Assembly: GCF_016462545.1 (NCBI RefSeq)
Contig: NZ_JAEMTA010000011.1
Span: 1-64,000 of the forward strand
DNA length: 64,000 bases
Origin: Mycolicibacterium sp.
Lineage (GTDB): Bacteria; Actinomycetota; Actinomycetes; Mycobacteriales; Mycobacteriaceae
Direction of reading: 5' to 3'
Shown here: piece after piece, positions 8,360 through 15,871 of the stretch
How positions within the stretch are numbered: position 1 is the first letter of the stretch
How the letters are laid out: every line of letters begins with the position of its first letter
Notes under the pieces: model-generated
Databases searched by the model: none
What the model was told of the DNA's origin: nothing
Seen by the model: the letters and a program-made list of their open reading frames with translations, nothing else
Made by a program: the position numbers and the translations under genes

Positions 8360-9382
8360 ATGAGTACGGCGATCGATCCGAACGCGACCCCGAACGCGGC
8401 ACCCGTCACGACGCGCGGTCGGGTACTGCCCTCGCCGGTCACGCCCGCCGAGATCGCGCTCGTCGCAGTGCTCGTCGTGCTGTGGATCGCGTTGGCACTG
8501 GCGACTCCCGCCTTCCTCAGCGCCGGCTCGATCATTCCGCTGCTCGTCGAGGTGGCACCGGTCGCGTTGATCGGCATCGGCATGACGTTCGTGATCATCA
8601 CCGGCGGGATCGACGTGTCCGTCGGCGGCGCGATCATGGTGTGCTCGGTGATCACCGGAAAGCTGATGCGGGATCAGGCCCTACCCGTGTGGTGGTGTCT
8701 GGTGGTCGCCGTCGGCACGGGTGCCGTCCTCGGTCTGGTCAACGGCGCGCTGATCGCGTACGGGCGCGTGCACGCCATCATCATCACCTTCGGTACGGCG
8801 AATCTCTTTCTGTTCGTGGGCCTTCAGATTTTTGCGTCGCAGCCGATCGCCGGCATGCCGAATACCCTGGCCTGGTTCGGCCGCGGGGTGGACGGCCGCA
8901 CGTTGTCGGTGCCGCACAGTTTCGCGATCACCGTCGTGCTCGCCGCCGTCGCGTGGTGGTATCTGCGGCACACCCCGGGTGGCAGGCATTTCTTCGGCGT
9001 CGGCGGCGATCCGGTCGCCGCGCGACTGGCCGGGATCAGGGTTCAGCGTCGCATTCTGATCGCCTATGTCGTCACCGGTCTGCTCGTCGGCCTGGCGTCG
9101 ATCTTCACGCTGGCGAAGGGAACGTCCAACCTCGATCAGTCGGTGGGATCCGGCCAGGAACTCGCAGTGATCGCCGCGGTGGTGATCGGCGGTACGTCCA
9201 TCATGGGCGGTCGGGGCTCGGTGCTCGGCACGGTCCTCGGCGCGCTCCTGGTGCAGACCGTGAAATCGGGTGTCACGCAACTCGGTTGGCCATCGCAGCT
9301 GTCCGACCTCTTCGTCGGCATCTTCATCGTCGTGGCGGTCGGAACCGATCTCGTCCGCCGCCGCGCCAGGAGGGACCTGTGA
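8360..9382 (+). CDS. sugar ABC transporter permease 1 (RbsC/LsrC-like)
   Basis: Membrane subunit of the importer, about 340 residues with 8-10 hydrophobic segments. It carries the family hallmarks IGMTFVIITGGIDVSVGGAIM early and VIGGTSIMGGRGSVLGTVLGALLV late, the conserved region of BPD_transp_2 permeases. The start at 8360 directly follows the tandem repeat. A GTG at 8294 in the same frame would add 22 residues encoded by the repeat (MSSEKRSGIAHE...), which I take as repeat read-through. The stop overlaps the next permease start (GTGA at 9379-9382). Confidence 0.9.
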   Translation: MSTAIDPNATPNAAPVTTRGRVLPSPVTPAEIALVAVLVVLWIALALATPAFLSAGSIIPLLVEVAPVALIGIGMTFVIITGGIDVSVGGAIMVCSVITGKLMRDQALPVWWCLVVAVGTGAVLGLVNGALIAYGRVHAIIITFGTANLFLFVGLQIFASQPIAGMPNTLAWFGRGVDGRTLSVPHSFAITVVLAAVAWWYLRHTPGGRHFFGVGGDPVAARLAGIRVQRRILIAYVVTGLLVGLASIFTLAKGTSNLDQSVGSGQELAVIAAVVIGGTSIMGGRGSVLGTVLGALLVQTVKSGVTQLGWPSQLSDLFVGIFIVVAVGTDLVRRRARRDL

Positions 9383-10461
9383 GCGTCGACACCCCCGCGC
9401 CCGTGGCGGACAAACCCGCGGCACGCCGACGGGCGGACCGGATCATCGAAGCCGTCCTGACCCAACGGATCGTCCTGCTGGGCGTCCTGATCGTGGTGGT
9501 CGTCGCGTGGCTGATGTACATGAGTGCCAACGGCTATCTCTCTGGCGACTACGACTTCGACTACATGTCGGCCACCCTCATCGACGCGGTTCCGTTGGCG
9601 CTGTTGGGATTCGCCGAACTCGTCGTCATCGTGTCCGGTCGGGGCGGAATCGACCTCTCGGTCGGCGCCATGGTGTCGCTGGTCGGAATGATCTTCGGCT
9701 TCGCCTACGGCAAGTGGGGCTGGCCACTGCTGGCGGCCGTGCTGCTGGCCGTCGCCACCGGTGCGCTGTTGGGGGCGATCAATGGATTCTTGGTCGCCCG
9801 CATCGGTTTTCCCGCTCTCATCGCGACGTTGGCCACCTACTACGCGTACAAGTCCATCGCGTTGGTCATCAATGATCAGAAACCCATCAACAGCGCACAG
9901 ATTCAAGACCTCTACACGCTGACCGGCTCGGTCCGCGTGCCCATCATCGGGGATTACATCCCCGACGTCCCGTTGGGCGTCTTCACCTTCCTGGTACCGG
10001 TCCTGGTGGTGCTGTGGCTCGCGCTGGGGCGCGGCACCTTCGGGCGACGGCTCTATGGCGTCGGGACCAACGACGTCGCGGCACGGTGGGCCGGCGTCGA
10101 CGTCCCGGGCACCCGGATGCGGGCCTACGTCGTAGCCGGGATTCTCTCCGGTTTGGTGGCCGTCTACATCACCGCTGAATTCGCCTCGGCGCGACCGGAT
10201 TCCGGTACGGCAGGCAACGGATTGGCCCTGCCCGCGATCACCATCGCCGTGCTCGGTGGGGTCGCGATCACCGGTGGCATCGGACGGTTGGCCGGTGTCC
10301 TGCTCGCGACGCTGCTGATCGTCTGGCTCAACGCGGGCATCATCCTGTACTTCGAGGGCAACACCGGCACTCAGTTCCAGCTGCTCGCTCTCGGTGTCGT
10401 CCTCATCCTGGCCGCCTTGCTCAACGGGTTGACGACACGAAGATTCCGCGGCGGCGACTAG
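9379..10461 (+). CDS. sugar ABC transporter permease 2 (LsrD/RhaQ-like)
   Basis: Second membrane subunit, 360 residues, paired with permease 1 as a heterodimer, as in Lsr and rhamnose transporters. It has an N-terminal cytoplasmic stretch, then many hydrophobic helices with VIVSGRGGIDLSVGAMVSL and ITIAVLGGVAITGGIGRLAG, the two conserved permease regions. GTG at 9379 is the start: AGGAGG lies at 9368-9373 and it overlaps the upstream stop by four bases. The frame is open a further 1 kb upstream but antiparallel in codon use to permease 1, so that part is not coding. Confidence 0.9.
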   Translation: MSVDTPAPVADKPAARRRADRIIEAVLTQRIVLLGVLIVVVVAWLMYMSANGYLSGDYDFDYMSATLIDAVPLALLGFAELVVIVSGRGGIDLSVGAMVSLVGMIFGFAYGKWGWPLLAAVLLAVATGALLGAINGFLVARIGFPALIATLATYYAYKSIALVINDQKPINSAQIQDLYTLTGSVRVPIIGDYIPDVPLGVFTFLVPVLVVLWLALGRGTFGRRLYGVGTNDVAARWAGVDVPGTRMRAYVVAGILSGLVAVYITAEFASARPDSGTAGNGLALPAITIAVLGGVAITGGIGRLAGVLLATLLIVWLNAGIILYFEGNTGTQFQLLALGVVLILAALLNGLTTRRFRGGD

Positions 10462-10487
10462 CGCTGCTCAGAAATGGAGAGTGCCTC

Positions 10488-11255
10488 ATGACAGTTCTCG
10501 ATGCCTTCACGCTCACGGGCACGCGCGCCCTCGTCACCGGTGGGAACCGTGGCCTTGGTCTGGCATTCGTCCGCGGGCTCGCCGAGGCCGGAGCCGACGT
10601 CGTCTTCGTCTCGCGCGACGCCGACCGCAACGCCGCCGCGGTGGCCACGTTGGCGCAGGAGGGCTTGACGGTGCAGGCGTTCGAGGTCGACGTCACGGAC
10701 GAGGACGGCCCCGCCGCGGCCGTCGATGGCGCCGTCGAGCGGCTTGGCGGGCTCGACCTGCTGCTCAACAACGCAGGCCTGGCGATTCACAAACCCGCGC
10801 TGGAGATCAGCGACGAGGAGTGGGATCTCGTCTTCGACGTGAACACGCGGTCGCTGTGGCGGCTCAGCCAGCGCGCCGGTGCGTACATGAAGGATCACGG
10901 CGGCGGCAACATCCTCAACGTCGGCTCGATCAGTTCCCTGATCGTCAACCGCCCGCAGTGGCAGCCCTCGTACAACGCGTCGAAGGCTGCGGTGCATCAG
11001 TTGACGAAGTCGTTGGCGGCCGAGTGGGCGCCCTATGGCATTCGGGTCAACGCGATCGCTCCGGGATACGTCAAGACCGAGATGGCGCCCGTTGACAGGC
11101 CGGAGTTCCGCCAGCATTGGATCGAGGACGCCCCGATGAAGCGTTACGCGCTGCCCGAGGAAATCGCGCCAACCGTGGTCTACATGGCATCGGACGCGTC
11201 GGCGTTCATGACGGGGTCGGTCGTCGTGATCGACGGCGGCTACACCGTCCATTGA
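10488..11255 (+). CDS. short-chain dehydrogenase/reductase, likely polyol or sugar dehydrogenase
   Basis: Classical SDR of 255 residues. It has the nucleotide-binding motif TGGNRGLG (17-24), NNAG (94-97), catalytic serines around GSISS (146-150) and the catalytic YNASK (Tyr162, Lys166). The C-terminal DGGYTV is usual for the group that oxidises sugar alcohols and aldonates (gluconate 5-dehydrogenase, arabinitol or threitol dehydrogenases). It lies 26 bases after the second permease with GGAGAG upstream, so it is the catabolic gene of the importer operon. No sugar kinase or aldolase is present in the operon, which suggests that an oxidation step comes first. Exact substrate not deducible. Confidence 0.85.
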   Translation: MTVLDAFTLTGTRALVTGGNRGLGLAFVRGLAEAGADVVFVSRDADRNAAAVATLAQEGLTVQAFEVDVTDEDGPAAAVDGAVERLGGLDLLLNNAGLAIHKPALEISDEEWDLVFDVNTRSLWRLSQRAGAYMKDHGGGNILNVGSISSLIVNRPQWQPSYNASKAAVHQLTKSLAAEWAPYGIRVNAIAPGYVKTEMAPVDRPEFRQHWIEDAPMKRYALPEEIAPTVVYMASDASAFMTGSVVVIDGGYTVH

Positions 11256-11295
11256 TTCCGTTCGACATCCGCGCCAATCCTGTAAGCAGTAGGGC

Positions 11296-11550
11296 ATGAC
11301 CGACGATCCGTGCCTCTTCGGAAGGCAGTACGACACCCCTGACGGTGCCACGGTCATTCCGGTGTCCAAGCCCGTGGGCGTGTTCGTGATCAAGAACGGC
11401 ACACCGGTCTGGTCGCCGGCGACGGACGGGACCCGCATCGCGATGTTGGGAATCCTGGTCGGCCTGGTGTCCGCAACACTGGCCGGCATCGCCATGGTTC
11501 GTCGCCCTCCGTGGCCTGAACTGCACGGTGACCTGTCGCGACGAAGTTAA
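11296..11550 (+). CDS. small single-pass membrane protein, mycobacterial type
   Basis: Predicted 84-residue protein: a polar N-terminal half (SKPVGVFVIKNGTPVW) and one clear transmembrane helix (IAMLGILVGLVSATLAGIAMV, about 48-68), then a basic, Pro-rich tail (RRPPWPEL). The layout fits a family of short mycobacterial membrane proteins of unknown role. Its AGTAGGG ribosome site is weak. It starts 40 bases after the SDR stop and may be read through from that operon. Confidence 0.6.
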   Translation: MTDDPCLFGRQYDTPDGATVIPVSKPVGVFVIKNGTPVWSPATDGTRIAMLGILVGLVSATLAGIAMVRRPPWPELHGDLSRRS

Positions 11551-11612
11551 CGTCTCGTCTGCAAACTTCTCCGCACGAATGGGTTTGAAAAGGTCGCGTT
11601 CGTGGAAACAAC

Positions 11613-11625
11613 TTACCTAGGGTAA
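11613..11625. promoter_or_regulatory. Palindrome TTACC-TAG-GGTAA upstream of small secreted protein
   Basis: A perfect 5-bp inverted repeat around TAG, 38 bases before the GTG at 11663. It is of operator size and in the expected place. It does not match the IdeR iron box well, so no regulator is named. Confidence 0.3.
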
Positions 11626-11662
11626 CGATGTGTTGCTCGACAGCTCTAGGAAATGGGGAAAC

Positions 11663-11884
11663 GTGAAGACTCTCGCCGTCATCGGAGGAAGTGCCGCCAT
11701 CACCGCCGCCGCCATCGGGCTCGCCGTACTGCAAGGCCCGGCAGCGAGCAGCACCTTCGCCGGAGACATGGAAACCGGCGTCACCATGACCCAGTCGTCG
11801 ACGGCTCCCACGGAGATGTCGGCAGCACCGCAGATCACGGGCCCTGCGCCGCTGCCGTCCGAGGAGCAGGGACTTCCTGGCTGA
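11663..11884 (+). CDS. small secreted mycobacterial protein
   Basis: Predicted 73-residue exported protein. A short basic start and a hydrophobic segment (LAVIGGSAAITAAAIGLAVLQ) with a likely cleavage near AASS form a signal peptide. The mature part is Thr/Ser/Pro-rich (GVTMTQSSTAPTEMSAAPQ). GTG at 11663 is chosen because GGGGAA lies just upstream; an upstream GTG at 11630 would add 11 residues in front of the signal. I recall similar short secreted proteins in mycobacteria but know no function. Its stop abuts the convergent kinase-like gene. Confidence 0.6.
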   Translation: MKTLAVIGGSAAITAAAIGLAVLQGPAASSTFAGDMETGVTMTQSSTAPTEMSAAPQITGPAPLPSEEQGLPG

Positions 11885-12718
11885 TCATTCCTGAACGGTC
11901 TTCGCCAGCGCCACGTACTTGGTGAGGGCCCTGTCGCCGGAGTGCGATCCGTCGCCCAGTACGCGCGTCGCCTGGTGGATCACCCGGACTAGCGTCCACG
12001 CACGCGCTCGCGCCTCGTCGAGATCCGCGGCGTCGACCAGTGTGAGGAATCGGGTGCGGACCCCGTCGCGGATGTTCCCCGCGAGTTCGTCCCACCGGTG
12101 CCACAGCATGGGGGCAATCTCGAAGTGCGGGTCCCCGTTGACTGGTTTCGGGCCGACTGCGAGCCACGGTGCCCGGTCGCTCGCGAGCACCTTGCCGTAG
12201 TGGAGATCGCCGTGGACCACGACGGCGCTGCTCATGGGTTCGGCCGTCAGCTCGCGGCTCACCGTCGTCGCGTGCTCCACCAGTCGGCGTGGGATCGGGG
12301 CGCTCCGAGGCAGGGCGTCGAACTCGTCCGTCCATCGCTCGAGAATCGACGTCAGCGAACGCAATTGGGGCAGTGCCGGTATGTGGAGGCGCTGGTAGAG
12401 GCCAGCGACGATCTCGCACGCCTCGACGTCCCACAGCTCACTGACATCGTCGGAGCGCAGCCGCTCGACGAGAAGCGCGTGGCGGTGGGGGTCGGCGCGC
12501 AGCAAGCGAACCGCGCCGTCACCATTCCAGCGCCGCAGAACCAGGTGCTCGTGTTCGGAATCCGAGTCGGGGGACTCGACCTTGAGGAACGCGGGCGTGC
12601 CGTCGGATGTCACGACCGGCAGCACGGAGGACGAGGGTCGGTGGGTCGCGGTCCCGTCGGCGCGGAGATCCCATTGCTCGAGCTGGGCGCGAAGGGCTGC
12701 GGAAAGCTCGGTCACCAT
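11885..12718 (-). CDS. streptomycin/hydroxyurea phosphotransferase-like protein, active site altered
   Basis: Aminoglycoside O-phosphotransferase APH(6)/hydroxyurea-kinase-like protein of 277 residues. It keeps the family frame (VTSDGTPAFLKVE with the nucleotide-binding Lys, LLVERLRSDD, HGDLHYGKVL and PKPVNGDPHFEIAPMLWHR). Two catalytic positions differ from the usual family pattern. The Asn of HGDLHxGN is Lys (HGDLHYGK), and the metal-binding Asp of AIDPKP is Gly (AVGPKP). Both normally hold Mg-ATP, so kinase activity is doubtful. The HGD Asp is intact. It could be a pseudokinase or bind without phosphotransfer. Divergent from the MarR regulator, separated by 68 bases holding that regulator's operator. 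Confidence 0.75.
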   Translation of the reverse strand: MVTELSAALRAQLEQWDLRADGTATHRPSSSVLPVVTSDGTPAFLKVESPDSDSEHEHLVLRRWNGDGAVRLLRADPHRHALLVERLRSDDVSELWDVEACEIVAGLYQRLHIPALPQLRSLTSILERWTDEFDALPRSAPIPRRLVEHATTVSRELTAEPMSSAVVVHGDLHYGKVLASDRAPWLAVGPKPVNGDPHFEIAPMLWHRWDELAGNIRDGVRTRFLTLVDAADLDEARARAWTLVRVIHQATRVLGDGSHSGDRALTKYVALAKTVQE

Positions 12719-12753
12719 CGAATGGTGGCACGTGGCACAGTGACGTCTGATTG

Positions 12754-12786
12754 ATAGTGCACTAACTATTAGTGTACTATTCGACT
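12754..12786 (+). promoter_or_regulatory. MarR operator overlapping a leaderless promoter
   Basis: ATAGTGCACTAA (12754-12765), CTA and TTAGTGTACTAT (12769-12780) form a 27-bp inverted repeat, 11 of 12 positions symmetric. Its right arm contains TACTAT (12775-12780), a mycobacterial TANNNT -10. Six bases separate this from the regulator's ATG at 12787, so transcription should start at or near the ATG. Bound repressor would cover the -10. The site also lies in front of the divergent kinase-like gene. Confidence 0.75.
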
Positions 12787-13272
12787 ATGGCGACACGCAC
12801 CATGGAGATCGACCCCCTCGCCCTCGAGCGGCAGGTGTGCTTCGCGTTGGCCGTCACCAATCGCGCCGTCCTCGCGGTGTATCGGCCGCTGCTCGAACCG
12901 CTGGGTCTCACGCATCCCCAATATCTGGTGATGTTGGCGCTCTGGGATCACCGCAAGTCGGGGTCCGGAACGCCTGCGCTGTCGGTGAAGCACATTGCCA
13001 TTGCCCTGCAACTGGATTCGGCCACGCTGTCGCCCATGCTCAAGAGGCTCGAGGCCATTGGCCTGATCACCCGCACCCGCAACGCCGTCGATGAGCGGGC
13101 CACCGACGTGGAGTTGACGGCCGAGGGAATCGCGTTGCGCGAACGGGCGTTGGAGATCCCGCCCACCGTCGTGGCGCGACTGGGCGTCGGCATGTCCGAA
13201 CTCGAAGAGCTTCACCGCCTCTTGACGCGCATCAATTCCGCCGCACTGGCGGCGGACGCCCTCGACGTGTGA
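12787..13272 (+). CDS. MarR family regulator, OhrR-like
   Basis: Winged-helix repressor of 161 residues. The N-terminal helix LERQVCFALAVTNRAVLAVYRPLLEPLGLT contains a single early cysteine in the position of the peroxide-sensing Cys of OhrR proteins, followed by HPQYLVMLALWD, the recognition helix region (LDSATLSPMLKRLEAIGLI) and a wing with RNAVDERAT. Family knowledge makes organic-peroxide sensing likely, but no ohr peroxidase is adjacent. The ATG at 12787 is chosen because a -10 element and operator sit directly upstream; a GTG at 12772 lies within the operator. No ribosome site is visible, in keeping with a leaderless mRNA. Confidence 0.85.
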   Translation: MATRTMEIDPLALERQVCFALAVTNRAVLAVYRPLLEPLGLTHPQYLVMLALWDHRKSGSGTPALSVKHIAIALQLDSATLSPMLKRLEAIGLITRTRNAVDERATDVELTAEGIALRERALEIPPTVVARLGVGMSELEELHRLLTRINSAALAADALDV

Positions 13273-13295
13273 ACGACCGACCCCAAGGAGTCACG

Positions 13296-13712
13296 ATGGA
13301 CACCGCTCGACCCTCACCACTTCAGTACGTCGCCTACTCCTACGGGCGGCGCCTGCCCGACTCGATGCGCCACTGGGTCGCCGAGGATCTCGCCGGCGAA
13401 GGGGCGGTCCGCCGCCATGTGATCCGGATGGCGATCCCGCCGCTGCTGGTGCTGGCCCCACTCTGGCTGCTACCGGCATCGTTCTACGTGCATCTCGAGA
13501 TGACGGCGCCGATCTACATCTGGGCCATCCTCATGTCGATCGCTCTGAACAAGGTGTGGCGCCGTCACCGACTGGCGCAGCACGGCCTGGATCCGAACCT
13601 GGTCGACGTGATCAATCGCCGCAAGAACGCTCGGCTGCACGAGGACTACGTCCAGCGCTACGGTCCGCGTCCCGCCTCGGCCAAGGCGCAGGCGAACAGC
13701 AGCCCGTTCTAA
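13296..13712 (+). CDS. DUF5313-like mycobacterial membrane protein
   Basis: Predicted 138-residue membrane protein. The soluble N-terminus (YGRRLPDSMRHWVAEDLAGEGAVRRH) precedes two hydrophobic segments (about 58-75 and 82-100) with an intervening turn, then a basic C-terminal region (RRHRLAQHGLDPNLVDVINRRKNARLHEDY). The pattern matches DUF5313, found in mycobacteria; no function is known to me. AAGGAG lies eight bases before the ATG at 13296. The next gene begins six bases after its stop, so the two form an operon with the MarR gene 23 bases upstream. Confidence 0.75.
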   Translation: MDTARPSPLQYVAYSYGRRLPDSMRHWVAEDLAGEGAVRRHVIRMAIPPLLVLAPLWLLPASFYVHLEMTAPIYIWAILMSIALNKVWRRHRLAQHGLDPNLVDVINRRKNARLHEDYVQRYGPRPASAKAQANSSPF

Positions 13713-13718
13713 GGCGTC

Positions 13719-14153
13719 GTGCCACACCAGTGGTGGTCGATACCGGTTGGCGTCGTCGGCGGGTTGATCGTCCTGTGGCTGGCGCTCGTGGCGGCGCTAT
13801 GGTTCGCAAAGCCCGATGACGTCGGACTCCGTGACGTAGCCCGCCTCCTGCCAGACCTGCTCCGCTTGCTGAAGCGTCTCGCAGCCGATCCCGCGGCGCC
13901 GCGCGCAGTACGCGCTCGCGTCGGGTTGCTGCTCGTCTACCTCGCCCTGCCAATCGATCTCATTCCAGACGTCATTCCGGTGATCGGCTACGCCGACGAC
14001 GCGGTGATCGTCGCTATCGTCCTTCGATCCGTGGCGCGCATCGCCGGCTCGGACACGCTCGCCGAGCATTGGCCCGGGACGCCGGCCGGCCTCGACGCGT
14101 TACTGCGGCTCTGCCGGCTCGGCGATTCCCAGCAGCGAGAAGAACCGGCGTGA
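13719..14153 (+). CDS. YkvA/DUF1232 family membrane protein
   Basis: A 144-residue protein with an N-terminal membrane helix (IPVGVVGGLIVLWLALVAALWF) and the DUF1232 signature (LLVYLALPIDLIPDVIPVIGYADDAVIV, here 93-120), an amphipathic membrane-associated motif of unknown function. GTG start six bases after the DUF5313 stop. Its last 54 bases overlap, tail to tail, the convergent SnoaL-like gene, so its C-terminus and that gene's C-terminus are encoded on opposite strands of the same DNA. Confidence 0.75.
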   Translation: MPHQWWSIPVGVVGGLIVLWLALVAALWFAKPDDVGLRDVARLLPDLLRLLKRLAADPAAPRAVRARVGLLLVYLALPIDLIPDVIPVIGYADDAVIVAIVLRSVARIAGSDTLAEHWPGTPAGLDALLRLCRLGDSQQREEPA

Positions 14154-14654
14154 CGGATCGTCGCCGTCGGGTCTACCCCTCGGGGTGTTCCTGGTGATCG
14201 GATGGCCGAACTCGACGGCGGACGGGTCGTACACGTGCGCCCAGTCGGTGACGATCGTGCGCGCACTGAACTTCCATGTCCCGCTTCGCTTTTCGTACTT
14301 GTCCAGATACCGACCGCCGACGATGACGTCGACGTCCCGATCGCCCGCATCCAGGGTGTGAGTGGCGATGGTGTAGATCTCGCCCTCGGCAGCCGACCCA
14401 CTGATGGCGAAGTTGACCGTGGTGATGTTGTGCTGCATGGACCTCAGGTAGGGGCGCGCGGCGGCGAGTTGACCGACGAGGTCGTCGACGGATCCAGAAG
14501 AGAATGCGCCATGGGCATCCTCGGCATCCCGGTGATAGAGGCTCTTCACGACGTCGAGGTCACCGCGGTCGACGGCTCGGCAGTAGCCGTGCACGAGCTT
14601 GCGGAGTTGGTGCTCGTCGAGCATCTCCTGCAGCAGGGGGTCTACCGTGGGCAC
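14100..14654 (-). CDS. SnoaL/NTF2-like protein
   Basis: Predicted 184-residue cytoplasmic protein of the SnoaL-type NTF2-like fold (cone-shaped alpha+beta barrel, often isomerase, dehydratase or ring-hydroxylase small subunit). Motifs are LVHGYCRAVDRGDLDVVKSLYH near the start, ITTVNFAISG and ETYTIATH-like strands, and WKFSARTIVTDWAHVYDPS near the end. GTG at 14654 follows the upstream flavoprotein stop by four bases; earlier starts would run into that gene. It is cotranscribed with the limonene-monooxygenase-like gene, so the pair may act on the same terpenoid or lipid. Confidence 0.75.
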   Translation of the reverse strand: MPTVDPLLQEMLDEHQLRKLVHGYCRAVDRGDLDVVKSLYHRDAEDAHGAFSSGSVDDLVGQLAAARPYLRSMQHNITTVNFAISGSAAEGEIYTIATHTLDAGDRDVDVIVGGRYLDKYEKRSGTWKFSARTIVTDWAHVYDPSAVEFGHPITRNTPRGRPDGDDPSRRFFSLLGIAEPAEPQ

Positions 14655-14658
14655 CCGT

Positions 14659-15813
14659 TCAGGCCTGCTTCGCCGCTTGCTCCGCGGCATGATCCTCGAT
14701 CGCCTTGCCGATCGCATGGGCGGCGCGGTCCATGAACTCGGTCCCGCTGTCGAGTACCCAGTCGCGTGAAGATCTCGGGCCCTCGAGTTGGCCGGTGAAC
14801 CGTGGCATCACGTACTGGGCGAAGAGTTCGTAACTCTTGAGCTTTGCGGCGGGTGGCGCCCAGTCGTGATCGAAGAGCAGGAACGCGCCGAAACCGCCGT
14901 CGCTCGCCTCGATCAGTTCCTCGATCTTCGCCACGGCGTCCTCCGGTGTGCCGATCACCGCGAACCCGGACGCGTGGTTGTTGGCGATGATCTCCGCGGT
15001 GGTGTCACCCTGCACCGGGCCCGCGGGGAGAAGATGCTTGAAATACTGCGAGAACTCGACGATGCCGAACTCGACGTCACGTTCGGCCTGCTCCCTGGTC
15101 TCGGCCAGGTGCATCGGGCCGACGAGGCGCCACATGGAGCGATCCGCGACGTGACCGTGCTCGAGTGCGACGTCTTCCCACGTCTTCCAGTGTTGCGCCA
15201 GGAGATCCATCCCTTGCCGCGCGGTGGCGGCGATCGACAGCATGCCGACACCGTGCTTGCCCGCGCCACGCGGACCGGTGGGGGAGAAGGACGCCGCGAC
15301 CGCGACGTCGAAACACGGGTCGCTGTACGGCTTCAGCTGAAGACGTGCGTCCTGGAGGGTGAAGCCGTCGGTGTGCATGGTGACGGTCTCGCCACGGAGC
15401 AGGCGCATGATTGCGTCGAGGCTCTGCTCCATGCGCGGGCGCTGTTCGTCCGCGGGGATGCCGAGCATGTGCGCATCGGACGTCAACTGCCCGGGCCCGC
15501 ACCCGAGCATCACCCTGCCACGGGTCAGATGATCGAGCAGGACCATGCGATCGGCCAGCATCAGGGGGTGGTGGTACGGCAGCGAGCTGACGCCGGTACC
15601 GAGTTTGATGTGCTTGGTCCGCTCGGCGGCCACCCCTATGAAGACCTCGGGGGAGGCGATGATCTCGAAGCCCGCGGAGTGATGCTCCCCGATCCACGCC
15701 TCGGCGAACCCGAGGCGATCCATCGCCACGATCAGGTCGAGGTCCCGCTCGATGGCGAGCGTCGGGTTCTGCCCGACCGGGTGAAACGGGGCCATGAAGT
15801 TGCCGAAGCGCAT
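14659..15813 (-). CDS. LLM-class flavin-dependent monooxygenase, limonene monooxygenase-like
   Basis: Luciferase-like TIM-barrel oxidoreductase of 384 residues. The N-terminus MRFGNFMAPFHPVGQNPTLA and following DLDLIVAMDRLGFAEAWIGEHHSAGFEIIASP closely match LimB-type limonene 1,2-monooxygenases, with HIKLGTGVSSLPYHHP and GRVMLGCGPG downstream. Family members use reduced FMN or F420-linked chemistry; mycobacteria have many such paralogues and the substrate cannot be read from sequence. The C-terminal 25 residues are Ala-rich. First gene of a two-gene unit with the SnoaL-like protein. Confidence 0.85.
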   Translation of the reverse strand: MRFGNFMAPFHPVGQNPTLAIERDLDLIVAMDRLGFAEAWIGEHHSAGFEIIASPEVFIGVAAERTKHIKLGTGVSSLPYHHPLMLADRMVLLDHLTRGRVMLGCGPGQLTSDAHMLGIPADEQRPRMEQSLDAIMRLLRGETVTMHTDGFTLQDARLQLKPYSDPCFDVAVAASFSPTGPRGAGKHGVGMLSIAATARQGMDLLAQHWKTWEDVALEHGHVADRSMWRLVGPMHLAETREQAERDVEFGIVEFSQYFKHLLPAGPVQGDTTAEIIANNHASGFAVIGTPEDAVAKIEELIEASDGGFGAFLLFDHDWAPPAAKLKSYELFAQYVMPRFTGQLEGPRSSRDWVLDSGTEFMDRAAHAIGKAIEDHAAEQAAKQA

Positions 15814-15871
15814 CCGCCCATTCTGGCCCGCAAGCCGTTCCTTCCAAGGCTGTTTCGGGGCAGATCCCGCC

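Noticed and set aside
8329..9378. Extension of permease 2 upstream by 350 codons
   Set aside because: The extension overlaps permease 1 in another frame and is Arg/His/Gly-rich without membrane helices. GTG 9379 with AGGAGG and a GTGA overlap is the true start.
11613..11625. IdeR iron box upstream of the small secreted gene
   Set aside because: The palindrome lacks the TTAGG...CCTAA arms.
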